A DNA stretch of 64,000 bases. Source: Incurvaria masculella (taxonomy: Eukaryota > Arthropoda > Insecta > Lepidoptera > Incurvariidae). A program made the position numbers and the translations under genes. Position 1 is the stretch's first letter. Every line of letters begins with the position of its first letter. The stretch is taken from positions 8,950,501 to 9,014,500 of the forward strand of contig OX335651.1 in the NCBI GenBank assembly GCA_946894095.1, read 5' to 3'. Below are positions 22,861 to 34,919 of this stretch, in pieces. The notes beneath the pieces were generated by a model. The model saw only the letters and a list, made by a program, of their open reading frames with translations. It was not told where the DNA came from and made no database searches.

Positions 22861-23019
22861 TCTTTCTATTAAACGCACTTTTGTTGGGAACAGTGTAGAG
22901 TTCCGAATTAACTTATTAGATATGTTGATAAGAAAAATGTTTTGTCTTCCAGCAATGTGGTAATATCATAACCAGTCAACTAATTTTAGCTTAGAAACTA
23001 CTTTACGTTAGCATTGGCA

Positions 23020-23760
23020 CTCGTAGATTAGCGAAAGCATTTGACCGGGCCTGGCACAAGGCTCTGGTTTCCGAGCTGCCCTCCAATGGCCTTCCACTCG
23101 ACCTGTGAGACTGGGTTGCCGACTTTCAGCATAGCCGCAACATATAAGTCTTGGTTGAAGGTTGTTGCTCCAAAGCCATGACAATGAATGCCGGCGTACC
23201 GCAGGGCTCTTTGCTGTCCCCAACCCTTTTTCTGCTGCACATTAATGATCTGCTCAATTTTGATGATATTGATTGCTACGCAGAGTACAGCACGGTGCTA
23301 GCCAGGTACACAAGTCTTCGGACCGAAAGCCGGGCTGAAGTGGAGAAGTTTAGTTGTTAGACTCGAAGAGACCCTGGAAAAAGTTTCCCGATGGGGTCTC
23401 CAGAACAAAGTTGAGTTTAACTCGAGCAAGACAAAGGCGTACCATAACGAGGATAAAGCCAAGCTCGCCTAAAAAAAGCTGGGAGCTCTCAAGAGGATGC
23501 GTCAGTATTCCACGCTCCTTCACAAGGCAAGATAAGGTCTTGCATGGAGTATTTCTTGCATTTGTGGGACGAATTAGCTCAGCACCTACTTGGCTCCCTG
23601 GACTCGATACAGTCGGTAAACTATGGAATGCACTCCCTGCCGAGGTATTTCCCTTCGAACGCTGTGTGAAAATGCACCTGGCCGGCCGGCATTTTTTTCG
23701 CAGCCCCCTTGAAAGTTGGAACGTAGGCCCTATGCCGCGCTAAACATAAAAAAGCGGGGT
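23020..23760 (+). pseudogene. Decayed non-LTR retrotransposon reverse transcriptase
   Basis: Across shifting frames it encodes AKAFDRAWHKALVSELPSNG (RT palm segment), then NAGVPQGSLLSPTLFLLHIN (the GVPQGS motif), then DIDCYAEY where the catalytic YADD should be. The second catalytic Asp is therefore lost. Near 23620-23740 a C-terminal type segment (WNALPAEVFP) remains. There are several stops and frameshifts. The order and motifs fit jockey/CR1-type LINEs. It is 5'-truncated and dead. Confidence 0.8.
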
Positions 23761-24674
23761 AGGCCCTTGACTGATTGGAAGGAAAATCCCCGCGCCCCTG
23801 GGCAACAAGCCTCTCAATGCTAGATATATTTTACCTCGATGCCTATTAATAATTTCCAGTCTTCAAATATACCCAAATACCGAAATCGGAGGATCTTGAA
23901 AACAAATTCCTGGCGCACGAAGCGCGGGGCGTCGAGCCAATTTTATTGTTGAGTAAATTTTCGTAAGCACCACGACACGAATAGTTCCTTCCACCCCTCG
24001 CAAGTCTGCCTTGTGTTAACTCGCAGGAAAATATATCTGCGAATTCCGTGAAAGCGTCCAAAATTATAGTGGCACATACATACTTAAATATTTATTTACA
24101 ATCTTTTTTAGTTAATACATTATAAGAAGATCAATTGCGTAGGAAAACATTTGCCGTAAATTATGCCGTATGCCATACATTTGCCATAGTAGGTCAGCCT
24201 AACTTATCAAATAAAAATCCTCGCTATACCGATAAACTTTATTTTAATAAACCATTTTCTTGTACACGACATGATAAAAATATCCACAAGAGGCAACATT
24301 TGATTAATGGCATACCAAGATTCTTTGCTTATTTTAACTTTCTTTCTTTTTTCTTGCTTATTTTAGATTTCCGATTTCCCTCAGAGTAAAATTATCTATT
24401 TAGTACTTGTCATTCTCTTAAATGACAGAAGTGAAGCTAACTATTGTGGTTGCTGTAGTGAAGTGCATAAAATTTATATTGTTATTTACAGTCGAACTGT
24501 GTGGTTTGGATCTCCGTGGTTTTAGTAGTGAAATTCAACTTATTTTTCCCGTCAATAAGGAAAGGGTGCACATCTCTGGCTAGTGTTGTATCTGTCTCTA
24601 TTATTCGCCTGAAGAATAAAGGTGATATATATTTATTTAGTCTATAACTTTAATACTAAGCAGAGATTGCCTCT
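23761..24674. other. Intergenic stretch
   Basis: Nothing recognised. Confidence 0.4.
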
Positions 24675-25050
24675 TTAAGGTGCCCCCGTAAGCATCAGAA
24701 AATTTCGCCTCCCATACAAACGTAGTTTACTAATCATTTGAAAACCACTGTAGCAATTTACTTGATATTTGGTATCACAAATCTGCCAACAAATATCTGT
24801 GTCTGCATGCCTTTGCTTTTTCGTTAAATGTATACTGAGTCAAACCACAGAGAAAACAAAATTAGTATGAAGATTTTGTTTTTGCTTTCATCTGATTCGG
24901 TTTGGATTTTTCAAAAAAACAAAAGCATGCAGACACAGATATTGGTTCCCTGATTTTACATATTAAATATCAATTTAATTGGAACAGCGGTTTTTAAATG
25001 ATAAGTAAACTACGTTTGTATGGGGAGCATAGCTTACGGGCCGTTCTTAA
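24675..25050. mobile_element. TTAA-flanked foldback MITE (second TTAA family)
   Basis: TTAA occurs at 24675-24678 and 25047-25050. The arms of about 130 bp are imperfect inverted repeats. They share CCCATACAAACGTAGTTTAC near the ends and 'atatctgtgtctgcatgc' nearer the centre. 376 bp, non-coding, different in sequence from family A. Confidence 0.8.
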
Positions 25051-25622
25051 ACGTTCTTGGTCGCAAGTTGCATTCTGATTCATCTGATTTGTAATATATT
25101 GTATTCAGCGTTTATCCGAGGGATCTATAATGCCTACCATATACAATATAAAAATATTGCTGACAAGCTAACATTGGAGGGGAATGCTTTAATTCATTAC
25201 CAGATATGTACGGCACCAACATGACTCGTAGGCAGGTCCATTTACTCTAAACACATTGTTAGGGCAACGTAATGTTCAATGACATTAGGATGACATAGGA
25301 TCTTTAACAAGCGAGTGGTACGTGGCCGGAAAGCGTTGAAATCCGTGCCGGAAAGAGGAGTGTTGGAGATCCATTTGGAGAGTAATGATGAATGACTAAA
25401 TCCGTAGTCCTAATTACTTTGGGTTGGCTCACAAATAAATGAATTAAAAATTTTAAGGACTTTCCTTGGATGGTTAAACTTTTCAAATGTATTTTTTGTT
25501 CTAGCCTCAGAAGAAAACACTCAATCCCGCTTATTTCACGCTTGCGATGATCATCGGCATATTTTTTATCCGATAAGTTGCAAGATTATGGTTCAAGTCA
25601 GCAGTTATTGAAAATGCAGTAA
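25051..25622. other. Intergenic stretch
   Basis: Nothing recognised. Confidence 0.4.
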
Positions 25623-25890
25623 AAACCAGTTAAGTGCGAGTCGGACTCTATCTAGAAGGGTTACGTACCATCCTACAAGACTTAACACAAAAAAACAGTT
25701 TTTTTGTATTTTTTTATTATTTATTAATGTAATCGAATTGTTGTTATAGCGTCAAAATAAATACACACTCTGTGAACATTTCAGATTTCTACCTACAAGG
25801 GTTGTGAGATACAGCCCTGTTACAGACGGACGGACGGACAGCGGAGGCTTAGTAATAGGGTACCGTTTGGCACCCCTTGGATACGGAACA
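25623..25890 (+). repeat. GGAC-repeat element, family B
   Basis: Starts 'aaaaccagttaagtgcgag' (5' hairpin partly decayed) and ends with 'gggtaccgtttggcacccctt'. The GGAC array has only three units. Confidence 0.8.
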
Positions 25891-25937
25891 AATTAAGCAT
25901 TTGCACACTTGACTGTGAAGCTATGTACCATATTGCA

Positions 25938-26401
25938 TTAAGGCCCTGGTACTAGCCAAATCGCAAAATTAGACGAGGCACCCCAAGTTAACTAACTAAG
26001 TCTGACGATTATAAGTGTCATTCTTACAATATATGATTCCTTGTCTAGGAATAAACCTATTTTCGTTAATGTATGTTTCCTTTTTCTATACAAAATACAT
26101 TGCGGAAACGGTGTCCATTTCCGAACTTTTTTGACTAAATGTAGAAATCTAAAAGCAAATGGAAATTTTTGTTTATGCATATATCTAGAAATCGAATTAC
26201 TTTCAGATTTCTAATGAGAAAAATCAATTTTTTTTTATTTTTATTATTATTTAAATAATTGATGGAATCAAAAAATATTAACAATCCATTATCAGTATGG
26301 AGTTCTATTTGGATTTGCTGAAGCGTTTCACTACATATTACTACATTTGTTAAAAAGTGCATTTGTATGGCGCGAGTAGCTGGCTAGTCCTAGCGCCTTA
26401 A
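25938..26401 (+). mobile_element. TTAA-flanked MITE (third TTAA family), long copy
   Basis: TTAA at 25938-25941 and 26398-26401 flanks terminal inverted repeats (AAGGCCCTGGTACTAGCCA at the left, AAGGCGCTAGGACTAGCCAG as complement of the right). 464 bp, no transposase. A shorter relative is at 58551-58772. Confidence 0.82.
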
Positions 26402-26833
26402 TTTAAATTCCTCTTCCATAGGCTTACGTATAGGTAGGTACTTGAAATTCGTTTCCAACCAAAGCTCCAATAATGTATCCATCAATATTTAATATATCAG
26501 CACAATGTGCATACATTTTATTTGCTAAAAAGCAATTTTCTCTGTTTGCGTTTGTCGAATCCATATGGAAAAATAGTGTTGGGGATTTTCATGCCAGTTT
26601 CTGTGTGACGACAGTGCTTGACGTCTAGTTGAAAGGGCAGCAAGATATGTAGTTCTGATAGAATGAAATAGAGTTTGAAGTAGGTACCACACATAGATGG
26701 TGTCAAATGATATTTCACATTTTAGGCAAAATAAAATTTGAAGATCGTCTCATCTTCGTTTTTATCTAAAAAAGTACCTCACAGCCTTGAAAAAATATAT
26801 TAAGTGTGAATTGTAGGAAAGTATGGAATTGGT
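26402..26833. other. Intergenic stretch
   Basis: Nothing recognised. Confidence 0.4.
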
Positions 26834-27236
26834 TTCGTAGTCTAATGGCGCGGGGACTTGCTCAGCATACCAGAGGTCTGGGTTCAAATCCTCGCCCCGT
26901 TCATGCACCACTTTCTTTCTCTTTCTGGATAAGTGCATTTTGCCACGAATGCGAGATGCTCCATGGTTCGGAATATATGTAAACCTGTCGGTCCCCTTCC
27001 CCTACTAGGTGGTAGCGTTTAAGCCCGTCCGGATTGGTACCATCGCATTGGATGAAAAGATGGTCGAAGCGGCAATGAAAAATTGTCCGCGTTTTCCATC
27101 CAGTTCAATGTAGCCGTGCTGGTAAAGGGAAGGTCCTGGCATGGCACCTAATTTCTTGGGGCTATTGGGCTAATGGGCTAATATCATAACGGTAGTTGTG
27201 TGTTATTGCCATCCATATCAGGTTGCAAAAAAAAAC
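26834..27236 (+). mobile_element. SINE with tRNA-type head, complete copy
   Basis: The head has an A-box (TAGTCTAATGG) and a B-box (GGTTCAAATCC), then a linker 'ggataagtgcattttgcc'. The body from 'catggttcgga' on is the same as in the 5S-headed SINEs: 'ctactaggtggtagcgttta', 'accatcgcattggatg', 'ggtcctggcatggcaccta', a degenerate 3' hairpin and an A tail. This copy proves that one SINE body occurs with two unrelated Pol III heads. Confidence 0.85.
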
Positions 27237-27905
27237 TAATAAGAAAATCTTCTATTAAACCTTAACTAATAAAATAAAATATATTTACTTTTGGTCGTTC
27301 GTACAGTAAGGGCTACTTGCACGTAAGTAAAGAATCAACATCGGTAGTATGCGTCCAGTCTCCAGTGTTCTCAGCTTTCTTGTAGCGTCTCTTGGATCCC
27401 ATGTTATCGTTTCACGACGTCAACAGAGCTCATAAAGCAAAGCAACAAGAAAGCAGTCGACTTCGCAAAACTTCGCCCGACACGACATTGTTGACATCGA
27501 ACGAACGACATTGTTGGCAGCTTACACGCCTTACATATTTTAATCTCAACGTTCTTCTGGTTTGTTTGGAATTTGTCTTTTTTTTTTGGTTAGTTCCTCA
27601 AATCCTTTTTTATGTATTTGTGTATTGGTACTATCACTACTTTGTTGATATTTTATTATAATGTTTTAGCTGAAACTACTCGTATCTATCGTTGGCTCAC
27701 AGTTAAAACCCCATGGCTTTTCTCTGCTAGTTTATATATATTCGCATTTAAATTTCATTCATTTGCCAAAATAATCGCGCGAAGAAGGCGAGGTGCGCGG
27801 TTTTTTTTATATTACCAAGGTGTTTTGAGAATTCGAAAATGAACTCTCGTTTCGATTTTTTCCATTATTGTGTTAACACCCGTTTATAAAAACAGCAAGA
27901 TATTT
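27237..27905. other. Intergenic stretch
   Basis: Overlapping open frames at 27392-27842 show no domain. No gene recognised. Confidence 0.4.
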
Positions 27906-28173
27906 TAGGGTTCCGTACCCAAAGGGTGACAACGGAACGGTCCGTCCGTCCGTCCGTCTGTCACAGGACTGTATCTCATGAACCATAGTAGGCAGCTGAA
28001 ATTTTCACAGAGTGTGTATGTATTTATTTTGCCGCTATAAAAACATATAGGTAAAATAAAAAAAAATATAATTAAAGGGTGCATGCAAAAAACGTGATTT
28101 TTTTGTGTTAAATCTTGAACGATGTACGGAACCCTTCGCGTGCGAGTCTGACTCGCACTTGGTCGGTTTTTTT
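27906..28173 (-). repeat. GGAC-repeat element, family B
   Basis: Full-length in outline on the minus strand, from 'cgaccaagtgcgagtcaga' to the terminal hairpin. The segment between hairpin and GGAC array is deleted. Confidence 0.82.
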
Positions 28174-28354
28174 AAATTGAAAAGTAAGAGAATTCAATCG
28201 ATGCAAATTGAATAGTCGGGTCTGGAGTTCACATCGGATCTCTATTTACCTGTCTTCCTGAGGTAGTCACAGAAGTAATATGGATACTGTAGAGGAGAGC
28301 ACCGAGCTAGAGGCACGATCTTTGGATCCGATTTTGCAATTTAAATCCATTTCA

Positions 28355-28800
28355 AAGTTATAATGACATGACATTTGTTGTCACGATAAGGTAAATGGCC
28401 GAATCTGGGTTCACAGGTAAGAAACCGACTCTCTGATGACAAATATGTCGGTCTGCCTGCTCCAAGTGGCTGAGTTAGCTAGATTGGCTACACAAAATAT
28501 ATATTGGTATGTACTTGATACTTAATATACTGATTGTCTAGAAATAGTGATACCTATTAATTAACAATCACTAGTTGGTCACTTATTTAAATACTTAAAT
28601 ATACCTAAAATTATATCTGAAACCTAAATCGCCTATAACTACGAAATGAATCCAAAGATTTGTTCAGTTTAGGTATTACTAAGCAAGTAAGTACTGAGAC
28701 TTTCAACTTTTTTTCGTCACGATAACTACTTTTTCAGGTGCCTTATCTAGGTAACGCAACCACTTGGCGCAGGCAGAATGACACATTTAGCTTCAAACGG
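28355..28800 (+). mobile_element. Long-TIR element, right end truncated
   Basis: Homologous (in opposite orientation) to 50795-51340: 'tcacgataaggtaaatggcc', 'tctgcctgctccaagtggc', 'taaatcgcctataactac', 'acgcaaccacttggcgcagg'. The outermost part of the right arm is missing where an AT simple repeat begins. Confidence 0.7.
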
Positions 28801-28840
28801 TATGTATTTATATTATATATTATTATATATTTATATATAA
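28801..28840. repeat. AT simple repeat
   Basis: A TATTATATAT-type low-complexity tract joins the long-TIR element to the MITE. Confidence 0.7.
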
Positions 28841-29030
28841 TATAGCCATAGTAGTTGCAGCGAAAACATATTCACAATTTCAGGTTTAATGGTTTCGTTG
28901 TAATTGCCGATAAGAAGTTTTACACCGTTAGATGGCGCTGTTAAATAAAAATCGTATTTAAATAAATTGTAACAAAACCAATAATCCTGAAATTGTGAAA
29001 TTGTTTTCGCTGCAAGTAATATGACTATAT
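28841..29030. mobile_element. Foldback MITE, 190 bp
   Basis: Arms of about 45 bp share TTGCAGCGAAAACA and TTCACAATTTCAGG in inverted order. The centre contains AGATGGCGC (28930-28938). Non-coding. Confidence 0.7.
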
Positions 29031-29167
29031 AAAACTTTTATTATTAATTCGTGGCTTAAAGTGCAATACTTTTTGCGTTATGTGTGCAAACAACTTTATA
29101 TGGGTCGAAACAGCCTTAAGTGCCTGAATTAGTTAAACCAATATGTTTATACTCGTAGCTATTTTTA

Positions 29168-29870
29168 ACCGACTTCAAAAAAGGAGGAGGTTATCAATTC
29201 GTCGGAATCTTTTTTTTTTTTTTTTTTTTTTTATGTATGTTCACCGATTACTCGAAGACCCCTGGACCGATTTGAAAAATTCTTTTTTTGTTCGAAAGGG
29301 TATACTTTCTAGTTGGTCCCATTTTTTTTTTATCAAAATCGGTTCAGTAGTTTGGTACTTAACTATACCAACATCGAATTTCTTAACCCCGCGAACCCAG
29401 AAATGTGATTTTTTAGTTACAGTAGCTTTCTTTTCGGGTGAGATTGCTCAGTATGAGAGGTTTTTTTTTACTTCAACTGTTGGGGGTATTCAAGGGGGGT
29501 AAAAGAGGGCAAATTGTACACATTTCTATCTCTAGAGCCGCTGAACCCAGAAATGTCAGAATATGTTTTATTTTAGATGGGAATTCTTTAGAAGAAAATA
29601 TTTTTGGAAATTATACTATTAGGGGGGTAAAACAGGTCAAAATGAACACATTTAGGCGAAAACCACTCATGTTGAGATCTCTGAAACCAATTATCCTCGA
29701 AACTTAAAATTTTCAGTGACTTCTTGTTAAGACGAAAAGGCTCGCTCACAACGGATTTTACAAAATTCAACTGTTAAGGGGGGATAAACGAGGCCGATAT
29801 GTACACATTTTCATACAAATTAAACTTACGCAAGAAACAGACTATCCGGAACGATGTAAGGATGAGAAAT
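29168..29870 (+). repeat. Lepidopteran-type repeat with poly(T) and diverged tandem units
   Basis: It starts 'accgacttcaaaaaaggagg', then a 24-bp T run (about 29209-29232), then 'gaccgatttgaaaaattc'. From 29395 to 29850 a unit of roughly 150 bp recurs about three times in diverged form ('aacccagaaatgt', 'gggggtaaaagagg', 'tacacattt'). The ORFs here are repeat frames. Confidence 0.6.
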
Positions 29871-29911
29871 TCAGAAACTCAGCGGTTCCGGTCATTCGTT
29901 GTTTTGTCTTT

Positions 29912-30010
29912 TTAGGGTTCCGTTCCCAAAGGACACCAACGGAACCTTATTACTAAGCTTCCGCTGTCCGTCCGTCCGTCAGTCTGTCACAGCACTCTAT
30001 CTCACGTGAT
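29912..30010 (-). repeat. GGAC-repeat element, family B, 3' fragment
   Basis: Only the terminal hairpin side and a short GGAC array remain, ending near 'ctctatctca'. Confidence 0.75.
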
Positions 30011-30238
30011 CTCATCGTATCAATTATCGTACGTATCAACCGTGAACTCATGAATCCAGATAGTTACCGGTCTACCTTTCGTCAGAAATGAGATTTCTCA
30101 ATGGTTTCATTTCTGCTAATGCTCGTTCATTGTATTGTATATGTATGTATATCTTCTTTCCACTTTGTATGTGAAGTTGAGCAGGAGAGCTCGCCCACCT
30201 TGAGTCAAAAGTTACGCCACCACTAAAAAGCAAAAAAT

Positions 30239-31366
30239 AAAATATTTTTAAATAAAAAAAGGACCGCCTTCAAAAAAACCGGAACTAAAAAGCAAAAAAT
30301 AATTGGTTACTTTTAATTAATGTACGAAAAGCTATTTTAATTCTAACTAATTATGTACAATTTCTTAATTTTTAATCATCTTTTGAAGTCGGTGCCTTGG
30401 GTAGACGTTCTTTAAGGGCTGCAAGTAGTTGGATTAATAACACCTATGGCTAAGAAAGAAATATAAGTAGGTAGCTACTTACATTTACCTACTTGAACAA
30501 AACACAAAAACAAAAATTAAATAAACAAACAGGTCGGAAAAACGTATGTAAGTAGGTATTTAGGCAAATACTTTGTAATTTAAATATGCCTTATACTTAA
30601 ACTAAATACCTAACACAGTAAAAACAAAATATTTACAAGAAAACCCTACGAACAAACCAATATAAAAACAACGACCACTTATATGATAAATATTTAGGTA
30701 GGTGTAGCTTGTACTTTTTATTCTACCTAAATACCTACATAACACAAAACAAAAAAAAACAAATAAGAACAGAAAACAATAGGTAGCGACTTTGAGGTGT
30801 ATGCTCTCAACTACGTGTCAAAACGAGTGTGCGGTTAGTACATATTTCACCAATTTCGGCAGAAATCGTCTCGTTCAGACAACGATGTCGCAGCGAAGTA
30901 CCAATCAACACAGAGCAGCGAATTAACGTACTCCTTCACCAGTGCGCGCCTTTATAAAGCCGAAAGTGCTAATAATCGTTGAAACCCAATTTCAGTACGC
31001 TGCGCTGTATCGATATCAGCTTGCACGTAAACCAACGCTAAGGGCATCTCCAGTTAGACGAACGGTTGCTTAAAATGCTCTGTGGAATGACGATGTCTGT
31101 GGACCAATCATTGCTGACTCAGGTTGTTTACGCTCTCGTAGACTTCGGATGTGTTCGGCTGAAATAGTGTCTGTTCGGTCAGCAGCGTGCAAAGCAAACT
31201 CTACCCAAGGCACCGACTTCAAAAGATGATTAAAAATTAAGAAATTGTACATAATTAGTTAGAATTAAAATAGCTTTTCGTACATTAATTAAAAGTAACC
31301 AATTATTTTTTGCTTTTTAGTTCCGGTTTTTTTGAAGGCGGTCCTTTTTTTATTTAAAAATATTTT
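30239..31366. mobile_element. Element with perfect 167-bp terminal inverted repeats
   Basis: The left arm (30239-30405) and right arm (31200-31366) are exact reverse complements over 167 bp as I read them. They enclose 794 bp of unique, moderately GC-richer sequence. The arms contain 'ccttcaaaaaaaccgg' and 'ttttgaagtcggtgcc'. The inner part has a possible TATAA box ('ctttataaagccg', about 30950). No transposase was found. The class is unknown; it could be a non-autonomous DNA transposon or a recent inverted duplication. Confidence 0.8.
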
Positions 31367-31690
31367 TTACCCATTCATATTCAATGTGCTAGAAAAGAAT
31401 GCTTTACAACCGACTGACCGTGAAAACATGATTGACAGTATTTTCTCGATGGAATTTTTTATTTAAAATACCAATGAAAAAGCTTTGATTCTTTGTTTTA
31501 TTTTAGAATAAATAAAATTTAAAAATAAAAAATATAGTTATTGTGTTTTTGACTTATATACGCTGCACGATCTTTGTCGACGAATCAACTAGTTTTGGAG
31601 AAATACAAGAATACTGATATTGCCATATCGTTATGTAAAAAGGCTTATATTTTAATTTTAAACGCTCGAAGAAACTCGTTTGGACAAAAA
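31367..31690. other. Intergenic stretch
   Basis: AT-rich, nothing recognised. Confidence 0.4.
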
Positions 31691-31694
31691 ACTT

Positions 31695-31945
31695 GTTTTT
31701 TTTTTATGCGTGCATGTAACTGGACATGGATAGCTAATTTCACCCCTGCTATCATGATATTAGCCCAACACACCATCAATGGGAACTGATTGGCATGTGG
31801 CGACCTATGAGGTCTAAGCACGGCCACTTAACTGGATGGAAAAAACTAGCAATTTCTATTGCCGTTTCAATGCGATGGTACCGACCCGGGAGGGATTTAG
31901 CCTATCGCATATTAAGTAACCTTTCATTTCATCCGAACCACGTAT
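31695..31945 (-). mobile_element. SINE body copy
   Basis: On the minus strand it shows 'cggttcgg'-like sequence through 'accatcgcattg' and 'ccatccagtt' to the 3' hairpin region and poly(A) (T run at 31696-31704). The head is not identifiable. Confidence 0.75.
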
Positions 31946-32459
31946 GACGAGCCCCCTTAGTGGGCTCTTACGACCTGAACGGGAAGAAATGCAGTACTAC
32001 ACTAGTATTCTTGAGATTCTGTCCACTAGCTATTTATATAATTAGATAACTAAAAGTCAAGTAATATTTTAGACGATAAATCCCTTTGAAAAACCTGTAA
32101 GACTGTTTAAATCGATTAAATTGTAAGCAAATTACCATGCATAATGATATCATGCAAAAAAATATTCACAAAACGACGCGTGTCGCATCATAAATCGCTT
32201 GAAGTATTTATAATCCTTAGCGCCTTAATGGAGATCGCCAAATGGAGATGTATTGACACTTGGAACATCACCCGGAACGCGCATAAATTGGCCCGAGCCG
32301 GGGATCAAACGTTAGTGGCAACCCTGTGTGGCTCGGGCGAGACGCCTGCGACCGCGACACGAGTCCGCAAACTAATAAACGGCGAGATTAGACCGAATCC
32401 GAGCCCGGCGGACGCATTCACCAACTCGATCGGACCAAATTAGGGTTGGAGCTAATTTT
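31946..32459. other. Intergenic stretch
   Basis: A GC-richer part lies at 32270-32445. It includes GGGGATCAAACG, which on the minus strand resembles a Pol III B-box. Otherwise nothing recognised. Confidence 0.35.
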
Positions 32460-32519
32460 GCTTTAGTGACTTTAGTTTATTTCAAGCTTAATTTTGAGAT
32501 GTACACCGAATTTACGGAA

Positions 32520-32710
32520 CCCCTCTCTCGTCAGTCTCGGAGTAAGGCTTGTTGGTCTATTGCGATGAACACCACGGGTTCAATTCCTTCGGGTTTGCAC
32601 TTCCAAAGTGATTACAATGTTTATGGTTATGAAAGCCTGCACAACTGTTCCTTACTTTGGTTAAATCCGTCCGAGTTGATACGATCTCATAGGATGAAAC
32701 TTGGTTGTTG
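32520..32710 (+). repeat. Highly diverged SINE with tRNA-like head
   Basis: A B-box-like 'cgggttcaattcc' (32575-32588) is followed by 'aaagcctgcacaactgttccttactt' and 'cgatctcataggatg', in the relative order of the SINE body. Decayed and uncertain. Confidence 0.35.
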
Positions 32711-32932
32711 GTGGTTTTGACTAAATATATAGTAGTCCTCTCAGCTCGATGGAATACGAGCGTGCGTTTGGATTAAATAAATCCTTAACAAAATTCTCAG
32801 TCCTCAATGTCCGAATCTGCAGCTCAAGTTTGTTGGTGTCCGTCCAGATCAGGCCAAAGATAATATGACGCGTCTGTATAGACCTCTTGCAAGATGCCCG
32901 TATAGGGCCGACAAGGGCAGAGGCTACTCTTG

Positions 32933-33110
32933 TTTTTTTTTATGTGACTGGACATGGATGGCTAATACCACACATTCTGTCATGGTATTAGCCTAACACA
33001 CCACATGGGAACTAGGTGCCATGCCAGGTCCTTCCTTCCACGGACAATTTTCATTGCCGCTTTGACCATCGTTCATTCAATGCGATTGTACCAACCCTTT
33101 ATACAACTTG
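32933..33110 (-). mobile_element. SINE 3' half
   Basis: On the minus strand it holds 'cgatggtcaaagcggcaatg', 'aggtcctggcatggcacct', a perfect 11-bp 3' hairpin and poly(A). Truncated 5' at 'gggttggtac'. Confidence 0.8.
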
Positions 33111-33878
33111 TTAATTTAGTCTTGTGGTATTATACATTTATGTTATAAGTATTTATGAGTAACTCCCAGATTAGTTCCTGTTGGTATTTAAATATTTTAA
33201 ATGTAAAAAAATAGCTTGAATAGAACTAATCTAATGATGTTGAAATACAATGCAGATCTTACTAATGAAGTCTCAAAAGTTTGCGCGTTAGCAAATTTTT
33301 TTCACACGCCACGCATTAGCCTGCATTGTACGAAGCTAAATCAGAGGTGCTTTCCTGAAAAGGGGGATATTTCAAAATATTTTCTATGCTGACTTGAAAC
33401 CATAAAAATGAATGAAGAAAATATATTATTCAAGGCTCAAAGGGGAAAGAGATGGAGAGGGTTTCGGGAATGGGATTTAATTAGCATAGAATTACATATT
33501 TTCATTTGTTTTATTTAAAAAAAATCCAAGAAACAATATATACGTACTTTATTGATTGACTCGAGATCCCGCCGTCCGGTCCGCTTGAGTGAGTTAGTAC
33601 AGTCTCAACAGGAGAATGCTCGCAGAGAGCACGTGACCGAACGTCACGAAGAAACGTGCCTGGAAAATGTATACCTCACTCTGCGTTCTGTAATCGTATT
33701 ACGTGACGTCACCACGTTCGTATTATTACCGCACTGAATGTATGTCCATACTAGTTCGGATGGATAATATATTCTCACAAATAACAAGAAAAATAATAAC
33801 AACCCACTTTACTATTAGAACTGGAAATAGATAGATAATAAATATATACTTTACCGTCACACTGAATTTCCGAAGCAA
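33111..33878. other. Intergenic stretch
   Basis: No gene recognised. A CRE-like palindrome, GTGACGTCAC, occurs near 33702. Confidence 0.4.
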
Positions 33879-33879
33879 A

Positions 33880-33996
33880 TCGGTGCCATGCCAGCAACGA
33901 AAACTCTGAATATGTTTTATCCAAGCCAGACGTTTTTAACCCTACCGCCCATTAGAGAAGGGGGACCTACACTTTTACATGGGTTCTGAGCCATTC
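33880..33996 (-). repeat. SINE fragment
   Basis: 'cggtgccatgcca' and 'gggggacctacacttttaca' are body pieces on the minus strand with the middle lost. Confidence 0.5.
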
Positions 33997-34918
33997 TCAA
34001 GGAAATTTTTTACACATCTCGATTTTAGCCGTATTAATTTTATTATTATCACCTCAAAAAATTCAAGTGGAATCTGCCTACCATCCTTGTATCTTATAAA
34101 TTATTAGGGCCAATTTTCAATCCTCAGTTAGTACTTATCGAACCTTTGTATCGAACTGATAGTAAAAATTCACGTTTATCAAAAGACGGATAGTAATTGC
34201 CGGAGAATTATATATTCTATCACAATTATCTGACTATCATTTTACTAATAAACATATGGACTTACTACATCGGATGGATAAGCAGAAGCGTAAGTAAATC
34301 CGTTGAATAGTTATCTGCCTGTGTATCAGACTATCGAAAAATCAGCTCCAAAAAAAGTTACATAATCTTGAATTAGCGCAGTCGCTTGAAGAGCTGGAGA
34401 TCTCGTGCTCATGGAGTGGTAAATGTACAATGCTTTTGGAATATCCTACCCAATATGACGTCCAGACGCTTCATTAGCATGGTAGCGTGGATGCTTAGTT
34501 CATGCTCGGAGACAGAAGATCACTGGATATTTATACTATCACAATATTTCGTCCGGTTCGCGTCACCTCTATGAAAATAAAGTTCTATAACGCTGTTTCC
34601 CAGGGAGTTTATCCAGCTATAGAATAGAAATAGAAGCTCGCGTTGAAAGACAGTTTATATTCCACGATAGGTAGAGGATTTGTAGTATATTAAATAGTTA
34701 CGAGTAATGTAAATATAATTTAATCTTTGGCTCTACATATGTAGAGATTGGTAGGAAATGTGGCGTCTGTTTGAATTCCTTAAATTAAAACAGCCTAGAA
34801 AGTAAACCTACGCCAGTGAGAAAAATATAGTAGTCAATGAACGTATTACCACAAAGTAAGTAATTAGACAATACATGGTACATACAGGCTGTAAATGAGT
34901 TCCCATATTTTGTGCATG
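33997..34918. other. Intergenic stretch
   Basis: Nothing recognised. Confidence 0.4.
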
Positions 34919-34919
34919 C

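Noticed and set aside
29143..29707. ORFs of 89-119 aa
   Set aside because: They cover a poly(T) run and diverged tandem units of a repeat; no domain.
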